Shown piece by piece: positions 19,767 through 28,699 of a stretch of 56,003 nt of DNA (the first letter of the stretch is position 1; the number at the start of each line of letters is the position of its first letter). Position numbers and translations under genes: made by a program. The stretch is from positions 1 to 56,003 of the forward strand of contig NZ_JAIOAB010000046.1 in the NCBI RefSeq assembly GCF_019890635.1, in the 5' to 3' direction. This stretch comes from Streptomyces sennicomposti (lineage in GTDB: Bacteria > Actinomycetota > Actinomycetes > Streptomycetales > Streptomycetaceae). The notes under the pieces were generated by a model. It worked only from the letters and a program-made list of their open reading frames with translations, was not told the DNA's origin and ran no database searches.

Positions 19767-20641
19767 GCGAGGGGACCTTCCTGGACGTCGGCGGGAACGT
19801 GCTTGGTGAACTCCGCGTGCCCCGGCCAGGACAGGACGACCTCGCCGTCCTCCAGGCGGGCCCGCGCCAGGACGGGGGTCAGATCGCGGTCCGGCGCGGC
19901 CGCCAGGGCCTCGGCAGGGCTCGTGTAGGGGATCAGCTGACGCAGGGTGGCGATGGTGGGCGGCATCATCACCAGCTCGCCCCGGTCGTAGCCGGCGGCC
20001 GCGTCCTCGGGGCGGATCCACACGGTGCGGTCGGCCTCCGTGGAGGCGTTCCGGGTGCGCTGGCCCTCGGGGAGGGCGGCCACGAAGAACCAGGTGTCGT
20101 AGCGGCGCGGTTCGAACTCGGGGGTGATCCACCGCGTCCAGGCCCCCAGCAGGTCCGAGCGCAGGGTCAGGCCCCGGCGGTCGAGGAACTCGGCGAAGGA
20201 CAGCTCACGGGCGACCAGGGCGGCGCGGTCGGCCTCCCAGTCCTCGCCCGTGGTGTCGCCGACGACCGAGTCCGGGCCGGGACCGGCGAGCAGGACGCCC
20301 GCCTCCTCGTACGTCTCCCGGACGGCCGCGCAGACGATCGCCTGGGCCGTCGTCTCGTCCACCCCGAGCCGGTCCGCCCACCACGCGCGCGTGGGGCCCG
20401 CCCAGCGGATCGTGCGGTCGTCGTCGCGGGGGTCCACGCCGCCGCCCGGGTACGCGTACGCGCCCGCGGCGAACGCCATCGAGGCGCGGCGGCGCAGCAT
20501 GTGCACGGCGGGGCCGTCGCCGGTGTCCCGCAGGAGCATGACGGTGGCCGCGCGCCTGGGCGGGACGGGGGTGAGGGTGCCGTCCGCGAGCGCGCGGACG
20601 CGGTCCGGCCAGTCCGGGGGGAACCACTGCCCATTCGCCAT
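19763..20641 (-). CDS. Nudix hydrolase
   Basis: 292 residues starting MANGQWFPPDWPDRVRAL. The Nudix motif is stretched: GGGVDPRDDD is followed some 40 residues later by AVRETYEEAGVLLAG, which supplies the REx2EExG core. The insertion between the two halves is typical of the NUDT19/acyl-CoA-diphosphatase group. Its coupling to the metallo-hydrolase suggests a shared clean-up role, but no substrate can be named. Confidence 0.8.
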   Translation of the reverse strand: MANGQWFPPDWPDRVRALADGTLTPVPPRRAATVMLLRDTGDGPAVHMLRRRASMAFAAGAYAYPGGGVDPRDDDRTIRWAGPTRAWWADRLGVDETTAQAIVCAAVRETYEEAGVLLAGPGPDSVVGDTTGEDWEADRAALVARELSFAEFLDRRGLTLRSDLLGAWTRWITPEFEPRRYDTWFFVAALPEGQRTRNASTEADRTVWIRPEDAAAGYDRGELVMMPPTIATLRQLIPYTSPAEALAAAPDRDLTPVLARARLEDGEVVLSWPGHAEFTKHVPADVQEGPLA

Positions 20642-20953
20642 GGCCGGAGGCTATCCGGTGGCGCGCGAATGTTCGAGAGGCGCCTGGGGCGAGCGGGCCG
20701 ACAGGGACATGGGAGTGTCGACGGGGACCTGGGAGTACTGGGCGAGCGGGACCGCGAGACGCCCGCGCGGGACATGCCTCGGGCCCGCGGTACACCCTCA
20801 GGGGCACCGGTCCGGCCGCCGGAGCACCGGCACGCAGCCCTGGAACAGCCTCACGGCACCGGTACGCCCAGCACGCCACCGGCACGCGTCTCGCACGCCA
20901 CCGGCACGCGTCCCGCACAGCGCCCGTACGCCCCGCACGGCATCGGCTCGGCG

Positions 20954-21418
20954 CTACGGCGCCAGCTCGACCTGGATCTCGACCTCCACCGGGGCGTCCA
21001 GCGGCAGCACCGCCACGCCGACCGCGCTGCGCGCGTGCACGCCCTTGTCGCCCAGGACCTCGCCCAGCAGCTCGCTGGCGCCGTTGACGACGCCCGGCTG
21101 GCCGGTGAAGTCGGCGGCCGAGGCGACGAAGCCCACGACCTTCACCACGCGCGCGATGCGGTCCAGGTCGCCCGCGACGGACTTGACGGCCGCGAGCGCG
21201 TTCAGCGCGCAGGTGCGGGCCAGGGCCTTGGCCTCCTCCGGGGTGACCTCCAGGCCCACCTTGCCGGTGACCGGGAGCTTGCCGTCCACCATCGGCAGCT
21301 GGCCGGCGGTGTAGACGTACGGCCCGGACTGCACGGCCGGCTGGTAGGCGGCCAGCGGCGGCACGACCTCGGGCAGGGTCAGACCGAGTTCGGCGAGCTT
21401 CGCCTCGACCGCGCTCAC
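20954..21418 (-). CDS. RidA/YjgF-family protein
   Basis: 154 residues from GTG 21418. RidA proteins hydrolyse reactive enamine/imine intermediates from PLP enzymes. YVYTAGQLPMVDGKLPVTGKVG and the C-terminal PLDAPVEVEIQVEL are family blocks. The Arg used for catalysis in canonical RidA (in the ...PARxx segment) is not obvious: the corresponding HARSAVGVAVLPLD has R but a different context. It starts by GTGA overlap with the small DUF4177 gene. The position matches Rv3678c. Confidence 0.83.
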   Translation of the reverse strand: MSAVEAKLAELGLTLPEVVPPLAAYQPAVQSGPYVYTAGQLPMVDGKLPVTGKVGLEVTPEEAKALARTCALNALAAVKSVAGDLDRIARVVKVVGFVASAADFTGQPGVVNGASELLGEVLGDKGVHARSAVGVAVLPLDAPVEVEIQVELAP

Positions 21419-21573
21419 GCCTGCTTCTCCCGCTTCAGGTAGGCCACCAGCTGCTCGGGGTTCGGGCCGGGCACGACCTGGACGAGCTCCCAGCCGTCCT
21501 CGCCCCAGGTGTCCAGGATCTGCTTCGTGGCGTGGACGAGCAGCGGCACGGTTGCGTATTCCCACTTGGTCAT
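21415..21573 (-). CDS. Small DUF4177-type protein
   Basis: 52 residues: starts MTKWEYATVPLL, ends VAYLKREKQA. The W-E-Y...GWELVQV pattern is that of DUF4177, a small beta-alpha-beta protein of unknown function. It overlaps the RidA gene by four bases, so the two are co-translated. It lies divergent from the ATPase pair. Confidence 0.8.
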   Translation of the reverse strand: MTKWEYATVPLLVHATKQILDTWGEDGWELVQVVPGPNPEQLVAYLKREKQA

Positions 21574-21712
21574 GGGGCGACTGTAGCCGCTGATCGGCGG
21601 CCTGCGGACGGCGACCACGACCGTGGTCGTCCACAGCCTCCCGCATGACCCGGGCGGCGGTTGTCCACAGCCTCCCGCGTGACCCGAGCGCCGACTGGTT
21701 AGGCTCGAAGAC

Positions 21713-22690
21713 GTGAGCAGGCTCCAGGTCGTCAGCGGCAAGGGCGGGACCGGAAAGACCACGGTCGCCGCCGCCCTCGCGCTGGCCCTGGCCACGGAGG
21801 GGAAGCGGACGCTCCTCATCGAGGTCGAGGGTCGGCAGGGCATCGCACAGCTCTTCGAAACAGAGGCGCTGCCGTACGAGGAACGGAAGATCGCCGTCGC
21901 ACCCGGGGGCGGGGAGGTGTACGCACTCGCCATAGACCCCGAACTGGCGCTGCTGGACTACCTCCAGATGTTCTACAAGCTCGGCAGCGCCGGCCGCGCC
22001 CTGAAGAAGCTCGGCGCCATCGACTTCGCCACCACGATCGCGCCGGGCGTCAGAGACGTCCTGCTGACCGGCAAGGCGTGCGAGGCCGTGCGCCGCAAGG
22101 ACAAGGCCGGGCGGTTCGTCTACGACCACGTCGTCATGGACGCGCCCCCGACCGGCCGCATCACCCGCTTCCTCAACGTCAACGACGAGGTGGCCGGGCT
22201 CGCCAAGATCGGCCCGATACACAATCAGGCGCAGGCGGTCATGCGGGTGCTCAAGTCGGCCGAGACGGCCGTGCACCTGGTGACGCTGCTGGAGGAGATG
22301 CCCGTCCAGGAGACCGTGGACGGCATCGCCGAACTGCGCGCCGCGCGTCTGCCGGTGGGCCGCGTCGTGGTGAACATGGTGCGGCCGCAGGTGTTGGACG
22401 CGGCCGAACTGGAACTCGTACGGACGGTTCCGCGCACCGCCCTGGCCCGGTCGCTGTCCTCGGCCGGTCTCGGCGGCGCGCGGCGCGGCGGGAACGCGGA
22501 GCGGCTGGTGGACCCGCTGCTGGCGCAGGCCGAGGAGTACGCCGAGCGGTACGCGCTGGAGCAGGAGCAGCGCTCGGTCCTCGGCGAGCTGGACCTGCCG
22601 CTGCACGAACTGCCGTTGTTCGCCGAGGGCATGGACCTGGCGGGACTGTACGAACTGGCGACCGAGCTGCGGAAGCAGGGGATGTCATGA
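21713..22690 (+). CDS. Get3/ArsA-like ATPase, first of a pair
   Basis: 325 residues from GTG 21713. SGKGGTGKTTVAAALALALA is the deviant Walker A of the ArsA/Get3 family and VVMDAPPTGRI the switch region. Orthologous to the Rv3679 position. Mycobacterial Rv3679-Rv3680 have been described as an anion-transporting-ATPase-like heteromer, so this protein probably pairs with the next. No arsenic genes are near. Its stop overlaps the next start (ATGA). Confidence 0.88.
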   Translation: MSRLQVVSGKGGTGKTTVAAALALALATEGKRTLLIEVEGRQGIAQLFETEALPYEERKIAVAPGGGEVYALAIDPELALLDYLQMFYKLGSAGRALKKLGAIDFATTIAPGVRDVLLTGKACEAVRRKDKAGRFVYDHVVMDAPPTGRITRFLNVNDEVAGLAKIGPIHNQAQAVMRVLKSAETAVHLVTLLEEMPVQETVDGIAELRAARLPVGRVVVNMVRPQVLDAAELELVRTVPRTALARSLSSAGLGGARRGGNAERLVDPLLAQAEEYAERYALEQEQRSVLGELDLPLHELPLFAEGMDLAGLYELATELRKQGMS

Positions 22691-24117
22691 GCCCGGACGC
22701 GACCCCCGCGCGGGAGACCGACCGCTCCTCCGGCCAGCCGCAGGAGGCCGGCCGGCGGCTGGCGCCCGCGCGCGTGCTCGACGTCGATCCGCTGCTGGAC
22801 GACCCGAAGACGCGGATCGTGGTGTGCTGCGGCTCGGGCGGGGTCGGCAAGACGACGACGGCGGCGGCGCTCGGGCTGCGCGCCGCCGAGCGCGGGCGCA
22901 AGGTGGTCGTCCTGACCATCGACCCGGCCCGCCGCCTGGCCCAGTCGATGGGCATCGACTCCCTCGACAACGTCCCCCGCCGGGTGAAGGGCACCGAGGA
23001 GGACGGCGAGCTGTACGCCATGATGCTCGACATGAAGCGCACCTTCGACGAGGTCGTGGAGGCGCACGCGGACCCGGAGCGGGCCGCCGCGATCTTGTCG
23101 AACCCCTTCTACCAGTCGCTCTCGGCGGGCTTCGCGGGCACGCAGGAGTACATGGCGATGGAGAAGCTGGGGCAGCTGCGCGCCCGGGACGAGTGGGACC
23201 TCATCGTGGTCGACACGCCGCCCTCGCGTTCGGCCCTGGACTTCCTGGACGCGCCCAAGCGGCTCGGCTCCTTCCTCGACGGCCGGCTGATCCGGCTGCT
23301 GACCGCGCCGGCGAAGCTCGGCGGGCGGGCGGGGATGAAGTTCCTGAACGTCGGGATGTCGATGATGACCGGCACGCTCGGCAAGCTGCTGGGCGGCCAG
23401 CTCCTGAAGGACGTCCAGACGTTCGTGGCCGCGATGGACACCACCTTCGGCGGTTTCCGCACCCGCGCGGACGCCACGTACAAGCTGCTCCAGGCTCCCG
23501 GGACGGCGTTCCTGGTGGTGGCGGCGCCGGAGCGGGACGCGCTGCGCGAGGCGGCGTACTTCGTGGAGCGGCTGGCAGCGGAGCGGATGCCGCTGGCCGG
23601 TCTGGTGCTCAACCGCGTCCACGGCAGCGGCGCCGGCCAGCTGTCGGCCGAACGGGCGATCGCGGCCGCGGAAAATCTTGAGGACGCCCGCATTGTGGAT
23701 CAGGGGGAAGGGAAAGCTGAGTCTCGTAACTCTCCCGAAACACATGGCAGTTCGGACCCGGCCGAACCGACCGGCGTCTCCCCCGGCGCCTCGGACGGCA
23801 CGTCGGCCGCCCCCTCGGACGACACGTCCGCCGACTCCTCGGACGACTCTCCCGCCGGCTCCCCCTCCGGTTCCGTCGCCGAGTCGGCCGACGCCGTCGA
23901 CCGGGTGACCGCGGGTCTGCTGCGGCTGCACGCCGAGCGCATGCAGCTGCTCGCCCGTGAGCAGCGCACGCGGGACCGCTTCACCGCCCGCCACCCCGAG
24001 GTGGCGGTGGCCGAAGTGCCCGCGCTGCCCGGCGATGTGCACGACCTCGCGGGACTGCGGGACATCGGCGACCGGCTCGCGGACAACCGGCGCGAGCTGC
24101 CGGAACCGGGCGCGTGA
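22687..24117 (+). CDS. Get3/ArsA-like ATPase, second of a pair
   Basis: 476 residues coupled to the preceding gene. CGSGGVGKTTTAAALGLRAAE is the Walker A region and IVVDTPPSRSALDFLD the switch. Long helical stretches around LTAPAKLGGRAGMKFLNVGMSMMTGTLGKLLGG form the client-binding region. At about residues 330-400 a Ser/Asp/Pro-rich disordered insert interrupts the protein before the last helices. The first part of that insert (23670-23750) is visibly less GC-rich than its neighbours. The position matches Rv3680. Confidence 0.88.
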   Translation: MSPDATPARETDRSSGQPQEAGRRLAPARVLDVDPLLDDPKTRIVVCCGSGGVGKTTTAAALGLRAAERGRKVVVLTIDPARRLAQSMGIDSLDNVPRRVKGTEEDGELYAMMLDMKRTFDEVVEAHADPERAAAILSNPFYQSLSAGFAGTQEYMAMEKLGQLRARDEWDLIVVDTPPSRSALDFLDAPKRLGSFLDGRLIRLLTAPAKLGGRAGMKFLNVGMSMMTGTLGKLLGGQLLKDVQTFVAAMDTTFGGFRTRADATYKLLQAPGTAFLVVAAPERDALREAAYFVERLAAERMPLAGLVLNRVHGSGAGQLSAERAIAAAENLEDARIVDQGEGKAESRNSPETHGSSDPAEPTGVSPGASDGTSAAPSDDTSADSSDDSPAGSPSGSVAESADAVDRVTAGLLRLHAERMQLLAREQRTRDRFTARHPEVAVAEVPALPGDVHDLAGLRDIGDRLADNRRELPEPGA

Positions 24118-24650
24118 GGCACGCGCGCGCGGGGCGCGTGGTGCGTCACGGGCGCGTGGTGCGTCTCGGGCGTGGGCGCGGGCGCGCAAGGCGTGCGGGG
24201 TAGCCGCGGCGTTGGCGGCGGCCCGCCCGGAATGGGCGCGCGGTCGGCATGGTCGTACGCCGGCGTGCGTGACGTGCGAGCCCGCGTGCACGGCGCGGGC
24301 GTGACGCGCACAGCGCACAGCGCACAGCGCACCGAAGGGCGACCGGTGCACGCGGCGCGTGGCAAGCGTGCCCGCCCGGCGCGCAGCGCATGGCCGGGGT
24401 GACTGTGCCCGGCGCACGCGGCGCGTGAAGGCGTGACCGGAGGTGCGCAGGGCGCGTATCGGCCGGGCGTCGGCCGGCCCCGCAGGGCAGGCGCGCCCGC
24501 GTCCCGGAGCACCCGATCGAGGCCCGACGGCCCGACGGCCCGACCGCAGTCGGCCAAGGCCCGGGGGCGGTCGGCCGCGGCCCGTGGGCGCTCGGCCCAC
24601 AGCGCAGGGCGTCCGCAGAGCGCCGCCCTCAGCTCACCGCCGCGTAGACC
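24118..24650. other. Intergenic region downstream of wblA, repeat-rich
   Basis: No gene is supported. The stretch is built of short direct repeats: GGCGCGTGGTGCGTC twice near 24137, CGCACAG units at about 24309-24330, and CCCGACGG units at about 24520-24545. It could act as a long 3' untranslated region for wblA, which reads toward it. Confidence 0.5.
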
Positions 24651-24989
24651 TCAGCCCACCGCCGCGTAGTCCTCGTACACCTGGTCGTCGTCGAGGGACA
24701 CCAGGCCCGTCCCGCGCTCGTACTCCATGCGCGCCGTCTCCAGCAGCCGGCGCCACGAGGTGACGGTCGGCCGTCGGCGCAGCAGCGCCCGGCGCTCCCG
24801 CTCCGTCATGCCTCCCCACACGCCGAACTCGACGCGGTTGTCGAGCGCGTCAGCGAGGCACTCGGTGCGCACCGGGCAGCCGGTGCACACCGCCTTGGCC
24901 CTGTTCTGCGCTGCTCCCTGAACGAACAGTTCATCCGGATCGGTAGTGCGGCAGGCCGCCTGCGCACTCCAGTCGGTTACCCAGCCCAT
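24651..24989 (-). CDS. wblA: WhiB-like iron-sulfur regulator WblA
   Basis: 112 residues from ATG 24989. Four cysteines C13, C35, C38 and C44 ligate the 4Fe-4S cluster. GVWGG (56-60) is the beta-turn that docks on the sigma-factor region 4, and the basic RRRP segment contacts DNA. It is the orthologue of WhiB4 by position. In Streptomyces, wblA loss blocks sporulation and raises antibiotic production, which makes this a master developmental switch. A longer start at 25046 is possible, but 112 residues is the recognised form. Confidence 0.96.
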   Translation of the reverse strand: MGWVTDWSAQAACRTTDPDELFVQGAAQNRAKAVCTGCPVRTECLADALDNRVEFGVWGGMTERERRALLRRRPTVTSWRRLLETARMEYERGTGLVSLDDDQVYEDYAAVG

Positions 24990-25112
24990 ACCGGCGCCGT
25001 CCTCTCCCGAATCGAGGCTCCCCCACGGCGGCAGCGGCATATTCACCGCCGCCAGTTGAGGACGTTACGGAAGGTGGGCACAGCGCAACACCCCCAGCGG
25101 GCCCAATCTTGA

Positions 25113-25130
25113 ATGGTCCGAACGGACTAT
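25113..25130. promoter_or_regulatory. 18-base dyad in the wblA-PBP divergent region
   Basis: ATGGTCCGAACGGACTAT is symmetric except for the central AA and one G-T pair. It lies about 125 bases upstream of wblA and 330 bases upstream of the penicillin-binding-protein gene, and is a candidate operator for wblA. Confidence 0.4.
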
Positions 25131-25344
25131 GGGGCGCGCGCAGATCACCCGGGGGAGTGAGGTGACGACATCTGCGACATCCCCGGCACACTGGGGCAGT
25201 TCCGTCGCGCCACAACGGACGCCGGACGACACACAAGGCGATTTCGGGCGCGCGTCTCCCGCGCCGCACCGCTCTCGCCCGCACCGCGCGACACGCACCG
25301 ACCCGTCTGGAGCACCGGTCCGATGAAAAAACCGGGCGCGCTCC

Positions 25345-25374
25345 GGAACGTTTCGAGGTCGCCGCACGTATAGA
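25345..25374 (+). promoter_or_regulatory. ECF sigma-E-like promoter of the PBP gene
   Basis: GGAAC (25345-25349) and CGTATAGA (25367-25374) are 17 bases apart. This resembles ECF cell-envelope-stress promoters. The start site would fall near 25380, about 80 bases before the PBP start codon. Confidence 0.35.
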
Positions 25375-25461
25375 TTCGTGGCCGCACCGCTGTGACAGTC
25401 GAGAGCAGCTTAGGCCAAGGCATATACGCGTGTCCGGCGAATGAGAACGTAGGCTGCCCTC

Positions 25462-27759
25462 ATGCCAAAGAAGCGCTCGGGCGGTGGTCTGTCGCCAACG
25501 CAGCAGGCCGCCAAGTTCCTCGGTGTCAGTGTGCTCGCGGGAGTGGTCCTGGCCGGCATCGCGCTGCCCGCCGCCGGCGCGCTGGGGCTGGCCGCCAAGG
25601 GGTCGGTCCAGGGGTTCGACGACATCCCGGCCAACCTCAAGCGCCCGCCGCTCTCCCAGCGCACCACCATCCTGGACGCCCAGGGCAAGCAGCTCGCCCA
25701 GGTGTACTCGCGCGACCGCACGGTGGTGGAGCTGAAGGACATCTCGCCGTACATGCAGAAGGCGATCGTCGCGATCGAGGACTCGCGCTTCTACCAGCAC
25801 GGCGCGATCGACCTGAAGGGCGTGCTGCGCGCCCTCAACAAGAACGCGCAGAGCGGCGGCGTCGCCCAGGGCGCGTCCACGCTCACCCAGCAGTACGTGA
25901 AGAACGTCTTCGTGGAGGAGGCCGGCGACGACCCGACGAAGGTCGCCGAGGCCACCCAGCAGACGCTCGGCCGCAAGATCAAGGAACTGAAGTACGCCAT
26001 CCAGGTCGAGCAGGACCTCGGGAAGAAGAAGATCCTCGAGAACTATCTGAACATCACCTTCTTCGGCGAGCAGGCCTACGGCGTCGAGGCCGCCTCCCAG
26101 CGCTACTTCTCCCAGCACGCCAAGGACCTGACCCTGCCGCAGGCCGCGCTGCTGGCCGGCATCGTCCAGTCGCCGAGCCGCTACGACCCGGTCAACGACG
26201 AGGCGGAGGCCACCAAGCGGCGCAACACCGTGCTGCAGCGCATGGCCGAGGTCGGCGACATCTCGCAGGCGGAGGCCGACAAGGCCAAGCAGGCGCCGCT
26301 GGAGCTGAAGGTCACCCAGCCCCGCAACGGCTGCATCACCGCGGTCAAGGACTCCAGCTTCTTCTGCAAGTACGTCGAGCAGGTGTTCCTCACCGATCCG
26401 GTCTTCGGCAAGACGCGCGCGGAGCGGGCCAAGGTCTGGAACCAGGGCGGCCTCACCATCCGCACCACCCTGGACCCGCAGGCCCAGGCCTCGGTGCAGG
26501 CCTCGCTCAAGCAGCACATCAACCAGTCGGACTCCGTCGCGGCGGCGTCCGTCCTGGTCCAGCCCGGCACCGGCAAGGTCCTGGCGATGGGCCAGTCCAA
26601 GCCGTACGGCTACGGCAAGAACGAGACCGAGATCAACTACTCGGTCGGCAGCGACCTCGGCGGCTCCAACTTCGGCTTCCCGACCGGTTCGACGTTCAAG
26701 CCGTTCGTGGCGGCGGCGGCGCTGGAGCAGGGCAAGCCGCCCACGCAGGAGTACCCGTCGCCGTACAAGATGCCGTACCCGAGCCCGGTGCAGGCGTGCG
26801 ACGGCAAGCGGTGGACGAACGACGAGCACCGGGACGTCGAGAACGAGAGCACCTCGGAACACGGTCCGTACGCCCTGAAGGAGGCCATGGCGAAGTCGGT
26901 CAACACCTACTTCGTGCAGATGATCTCCGACATCGGCCTGTGCCCGGTGGTCACCATGGCCGACAAGCTGCACGTGGTGCAGGGCAACGGCGAGAAGCTG
27001 CCGCAGCTGCCCGCGATCGCGCTCGGCTCCAAGGGCATCACCCCGCTGACGATGGCCAGCGCGTACGCCGCCTTCGCCTCCCGCGGCACGTACTGCACGC
27101 CGGTCGCCATCGAGTCGATCACCCAGAAGGTGGGCGACCAGGAGAAGCCGCTCGCGGTGCCGAGGACGACCTGCACGCGGGCCATGTCCGAGAAGACCGC
27201 GGACACGGTCAACTCCCTGCTCAAGGGCGTGATCGACTCCGGTACGGGCCAGCAGGCCGGTCTCTCCGACCGCGACAACGCCGGCAAGACGGGTACGACG
27301 GACGAGCGCAAGAACGCCTGGTTCGTCGGCTACACCCCGAACCTGTCGGGCGCGGTGTGGGTGGGCAGCGCCACCCAGCAGGTCAAGATGACCGACATCC
27401 GCATCGGCGGCGTCTACCACGACCTCGTCTACGGCGCCGACGTCCCCGGCCCGATCTGGCGCGACGCGATGACCGGCGCGCTGGCGGGCAAGCCGGCCCC
27501 GTCCTTCAACCTCGTCGACATCCCGGACGCCGACAAGGGCAAGGACAAGGGAAAGGGGAACGGCCGGGGCAGGGGCGACAACGGCGGCGGCCAGGGGGAC
27601 GACGGCGGCCTGATCGGCGGCCTCTTCGGCGCGCTGACCGGCGGCGGCACCGGCACGGGCGGCGCCGGACCCAACCCGACGTTCTCCGCCCCCGGCGGCT
27701 TCATCCAGGGCCAGACCGGCGGAACGCGGGGGAACGCGAACGGGGGGCGGCACGGCTGA
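25462..27759 (+). CDS. Class A penicillin-binding protein (PonA2-like)
   Basis: Bifunctional peptidoglycan synthase of 765 residues, anchored by one helix (about 17-45). The glycosyltransferase GT51 domain has EDSRFYQHG with catalytic E106 and GASTLTQQYVKN. The transpeptidase has S410-T-F-K, S479-V-N and K609-T-G-T. The C-terminus after about residue 690 is a Gly/Asp/Lys low-complexity tail ending GNANGGRHG. Position and architecture match PonA2 (Rv3682) beside WhiB4. Divergent from wblA with 472 bases between starts. Confidence 0.94.
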   Translation: MPKKRSGGGLSPTQQAAKFLGVSVLAGVVLAGIALPAAGALGLAAKGSVQGFDDIPANLKRPPLSQRTTILDAQGKQLAQVYSRDRTVVELKDISPYMQKAIVAIEDSRFYQHGAIDLKGVLRALNKNAQSGGVAQGASTLTQQYVKNVFVEEAGDDPTKVAEATQQTLGRKIKELKYAIQVEQDLGKKKILENYLNITFFGEQAYGVEAASQRYFSQHAKDLTLPQAALLAGIVQSPSRYDPVNDEAEATKRRNTVLQRMAEVGDISQAEADKAKQAPLELKVTQPRNGCITAVKDSSFFCKYVEQVFLTDPVFGKTRAERAKVWNQGGLTIRTTLDPQAQASVQASLKQHINQSDSVAAASVLVQPGTGKVLAMGQSKPYGYGKNETEINYSVGSDLGGSNFGFPTGSTFKPFVAAAALEQGKPPTQEYPSPYKMPYPSPVQACDGKRWTNDEHRDVENESTSEHGPYALKEAMAKSVNTYFVQMISDIGLCPVVTMADKLHVVQGNGEKLPQLPAIALGSKGITPLTMASAYAAFASRGTYCTPVAIESITQKVGDQEKPLAVPRTTCTRAMSEKTADTVNSLLKGVIDSGTGQQAGLSDRDNAGKTGTTDERKNAWFVGYTPNLSGAVWVGSATQQVKMTDIRIGGVYHDLVYGADVPGPIWRDAMTGALAGKPAPSFNLVDIPDADKGKDKGKGNGRGRGDNGGGQGDDGGLIGGLFGALTGGGTGTGGAGPNPTFSAPGGFIQGQTGGTRGNANGGRHG

Positions 27760-27810
27760 GGCGGTCGCGCCTCCGGCGGCGTAGGGCCGGAGCTGCGAGG
27801 CGGTACGCGG

Positions 27811-27843
27811 AAGGGGCGCCCGACGGATGGTCGGGCGCCCCTT
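27811..27843 (+). terminator. Strong hairpin terminator after the PBP gene
   Basis: A 14-base perfect stem, AAGGGGCGCCCGAC and its complement, with loop GGATG, 52 bases after the PBP stop. It has a weak T run (CTT) only. Confidence 0.75.
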
Positions 27844-28099
27844 CGCGTGTACCGGGCGGCTTCGCCGGGCGGCGCTTTGCCGGGCGGCGCTTCGCGTGTG
27901 CCGGGTGGCGCTTCACGGAGGCGGCCGGCCCGCGTTCGTGTGCCCGAAGGCGCTGAACGGAGGCGGGGGCCGCTGCACGGCGGGCCGCACGCGGACAGGC
28001 GCCTTGCGGTGAGCGGGAGGCGGCAGCCGCGCTGCGGGGCACCGGAGGCGACAGCCGCGCCCTCCGATGAGCCGGAGGCACAGGCGCCGTACCCTCGCG
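27844..28099. repeat. Repeat-rich convergent intergenic region
   Basis: The PBP and yqeY-like genes converge here. GCCGGGCGGC-type units recur between 27852 and 27912 (GCGGCTTCGCCGGGCGGCGCTT and variants), then CGGAGGC motifs. No gene is supported. Confidence 0.5.
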
Positions 28100-28564
28100 T
28101 CAGCCGGCCAGCAGCTTCTTGACCACGGCGGCCACGCGACCGCCCTCGGCCTGCCCGGCCACCTTCGGGTTCACGATCTTCATGACCGCGCCCATGGCCC
28201 GCGGCCCCTCCGCGCCGGCCGCCCTGGCCTCCTCGACGGCCTGGGCGACGATGGCGTTCAGCTCCTCGTCGGACAGCTGCTTGGGCAGGTACGCGGCGAG
28301 CACCTCGCCCTCCGCCTTCTCCCGCTCGGCCGACTCCGCGCGACCACCCTGCGCGAAGGCCTCGGCCGCCTCACGGCGCTTCTTGGCCTCCTTGGTGATC
28401 ACCTTGAGGACCTCGTCGTCGGACAGCTCGCGCTTCTCCTTGCCCGCGACCTCTTCCTTGGTGATCGCGGCGAGCGTCAGCCGGAGGGTCGCGGAGCGCA
28501 GCTCGTCGCGCTCCTTGATCGCGGCGTTGAGGTCATCCTGCAGCTTCGACTTGAGCGTGGTCAT
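28100..28564 (-). CDS. GatB/YqeY domain protein
   Basis: 154 residues, MTTLKSKLQDDLNAAIKERD... This is the stand-alone YqeY family, a helical domain shared with the C-terminus of the GatB subunit of the tRNA-dependent amidotransferase. By analogy it may bind tRNA or act in aminoacyl-tRNA quality control. Blocks such as ELSDDEVLKVITKEAKKRREA and AYLPKQLSDEEL are typical. Divergent from the metallophosphoesterase gene. Confidence 0.88.
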   Translation of the reverse strand: MTTLKSKLQDDLNAAIKERDELRSATLRLTLAAITKEEVAGKEKRELSDDEVLKVITKEAKKRREAAEAFAQGGRAESAEREKAEGEVLAAYLPKQLSDEELNAIVAQAVEEARAAGAEGPRAMGAVMKIVNPKVAGQAEGGRVAAVVKKLLAG

Positions 28565-28699
28565 GGGTCCGATTGTCGCAGGTGCGACGGCGCCGCCGCG
28601 CGCCCATTAACGCGCCCCCGCCGAATCATCCCCCGCTCCCATGTCCCCGCCCCCGCAGGCGGTTTCCGCCCCGCGACACGCTCCTGAGACGATGGACAC

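Noticed and set aside
21713..24117. Arsenic resistance locus, from the ArsA-like ATPases
   Set aside because: No arsB, arsC or arsR. The pair belongs to the Get3-like Rv3679-Rv3680 type.
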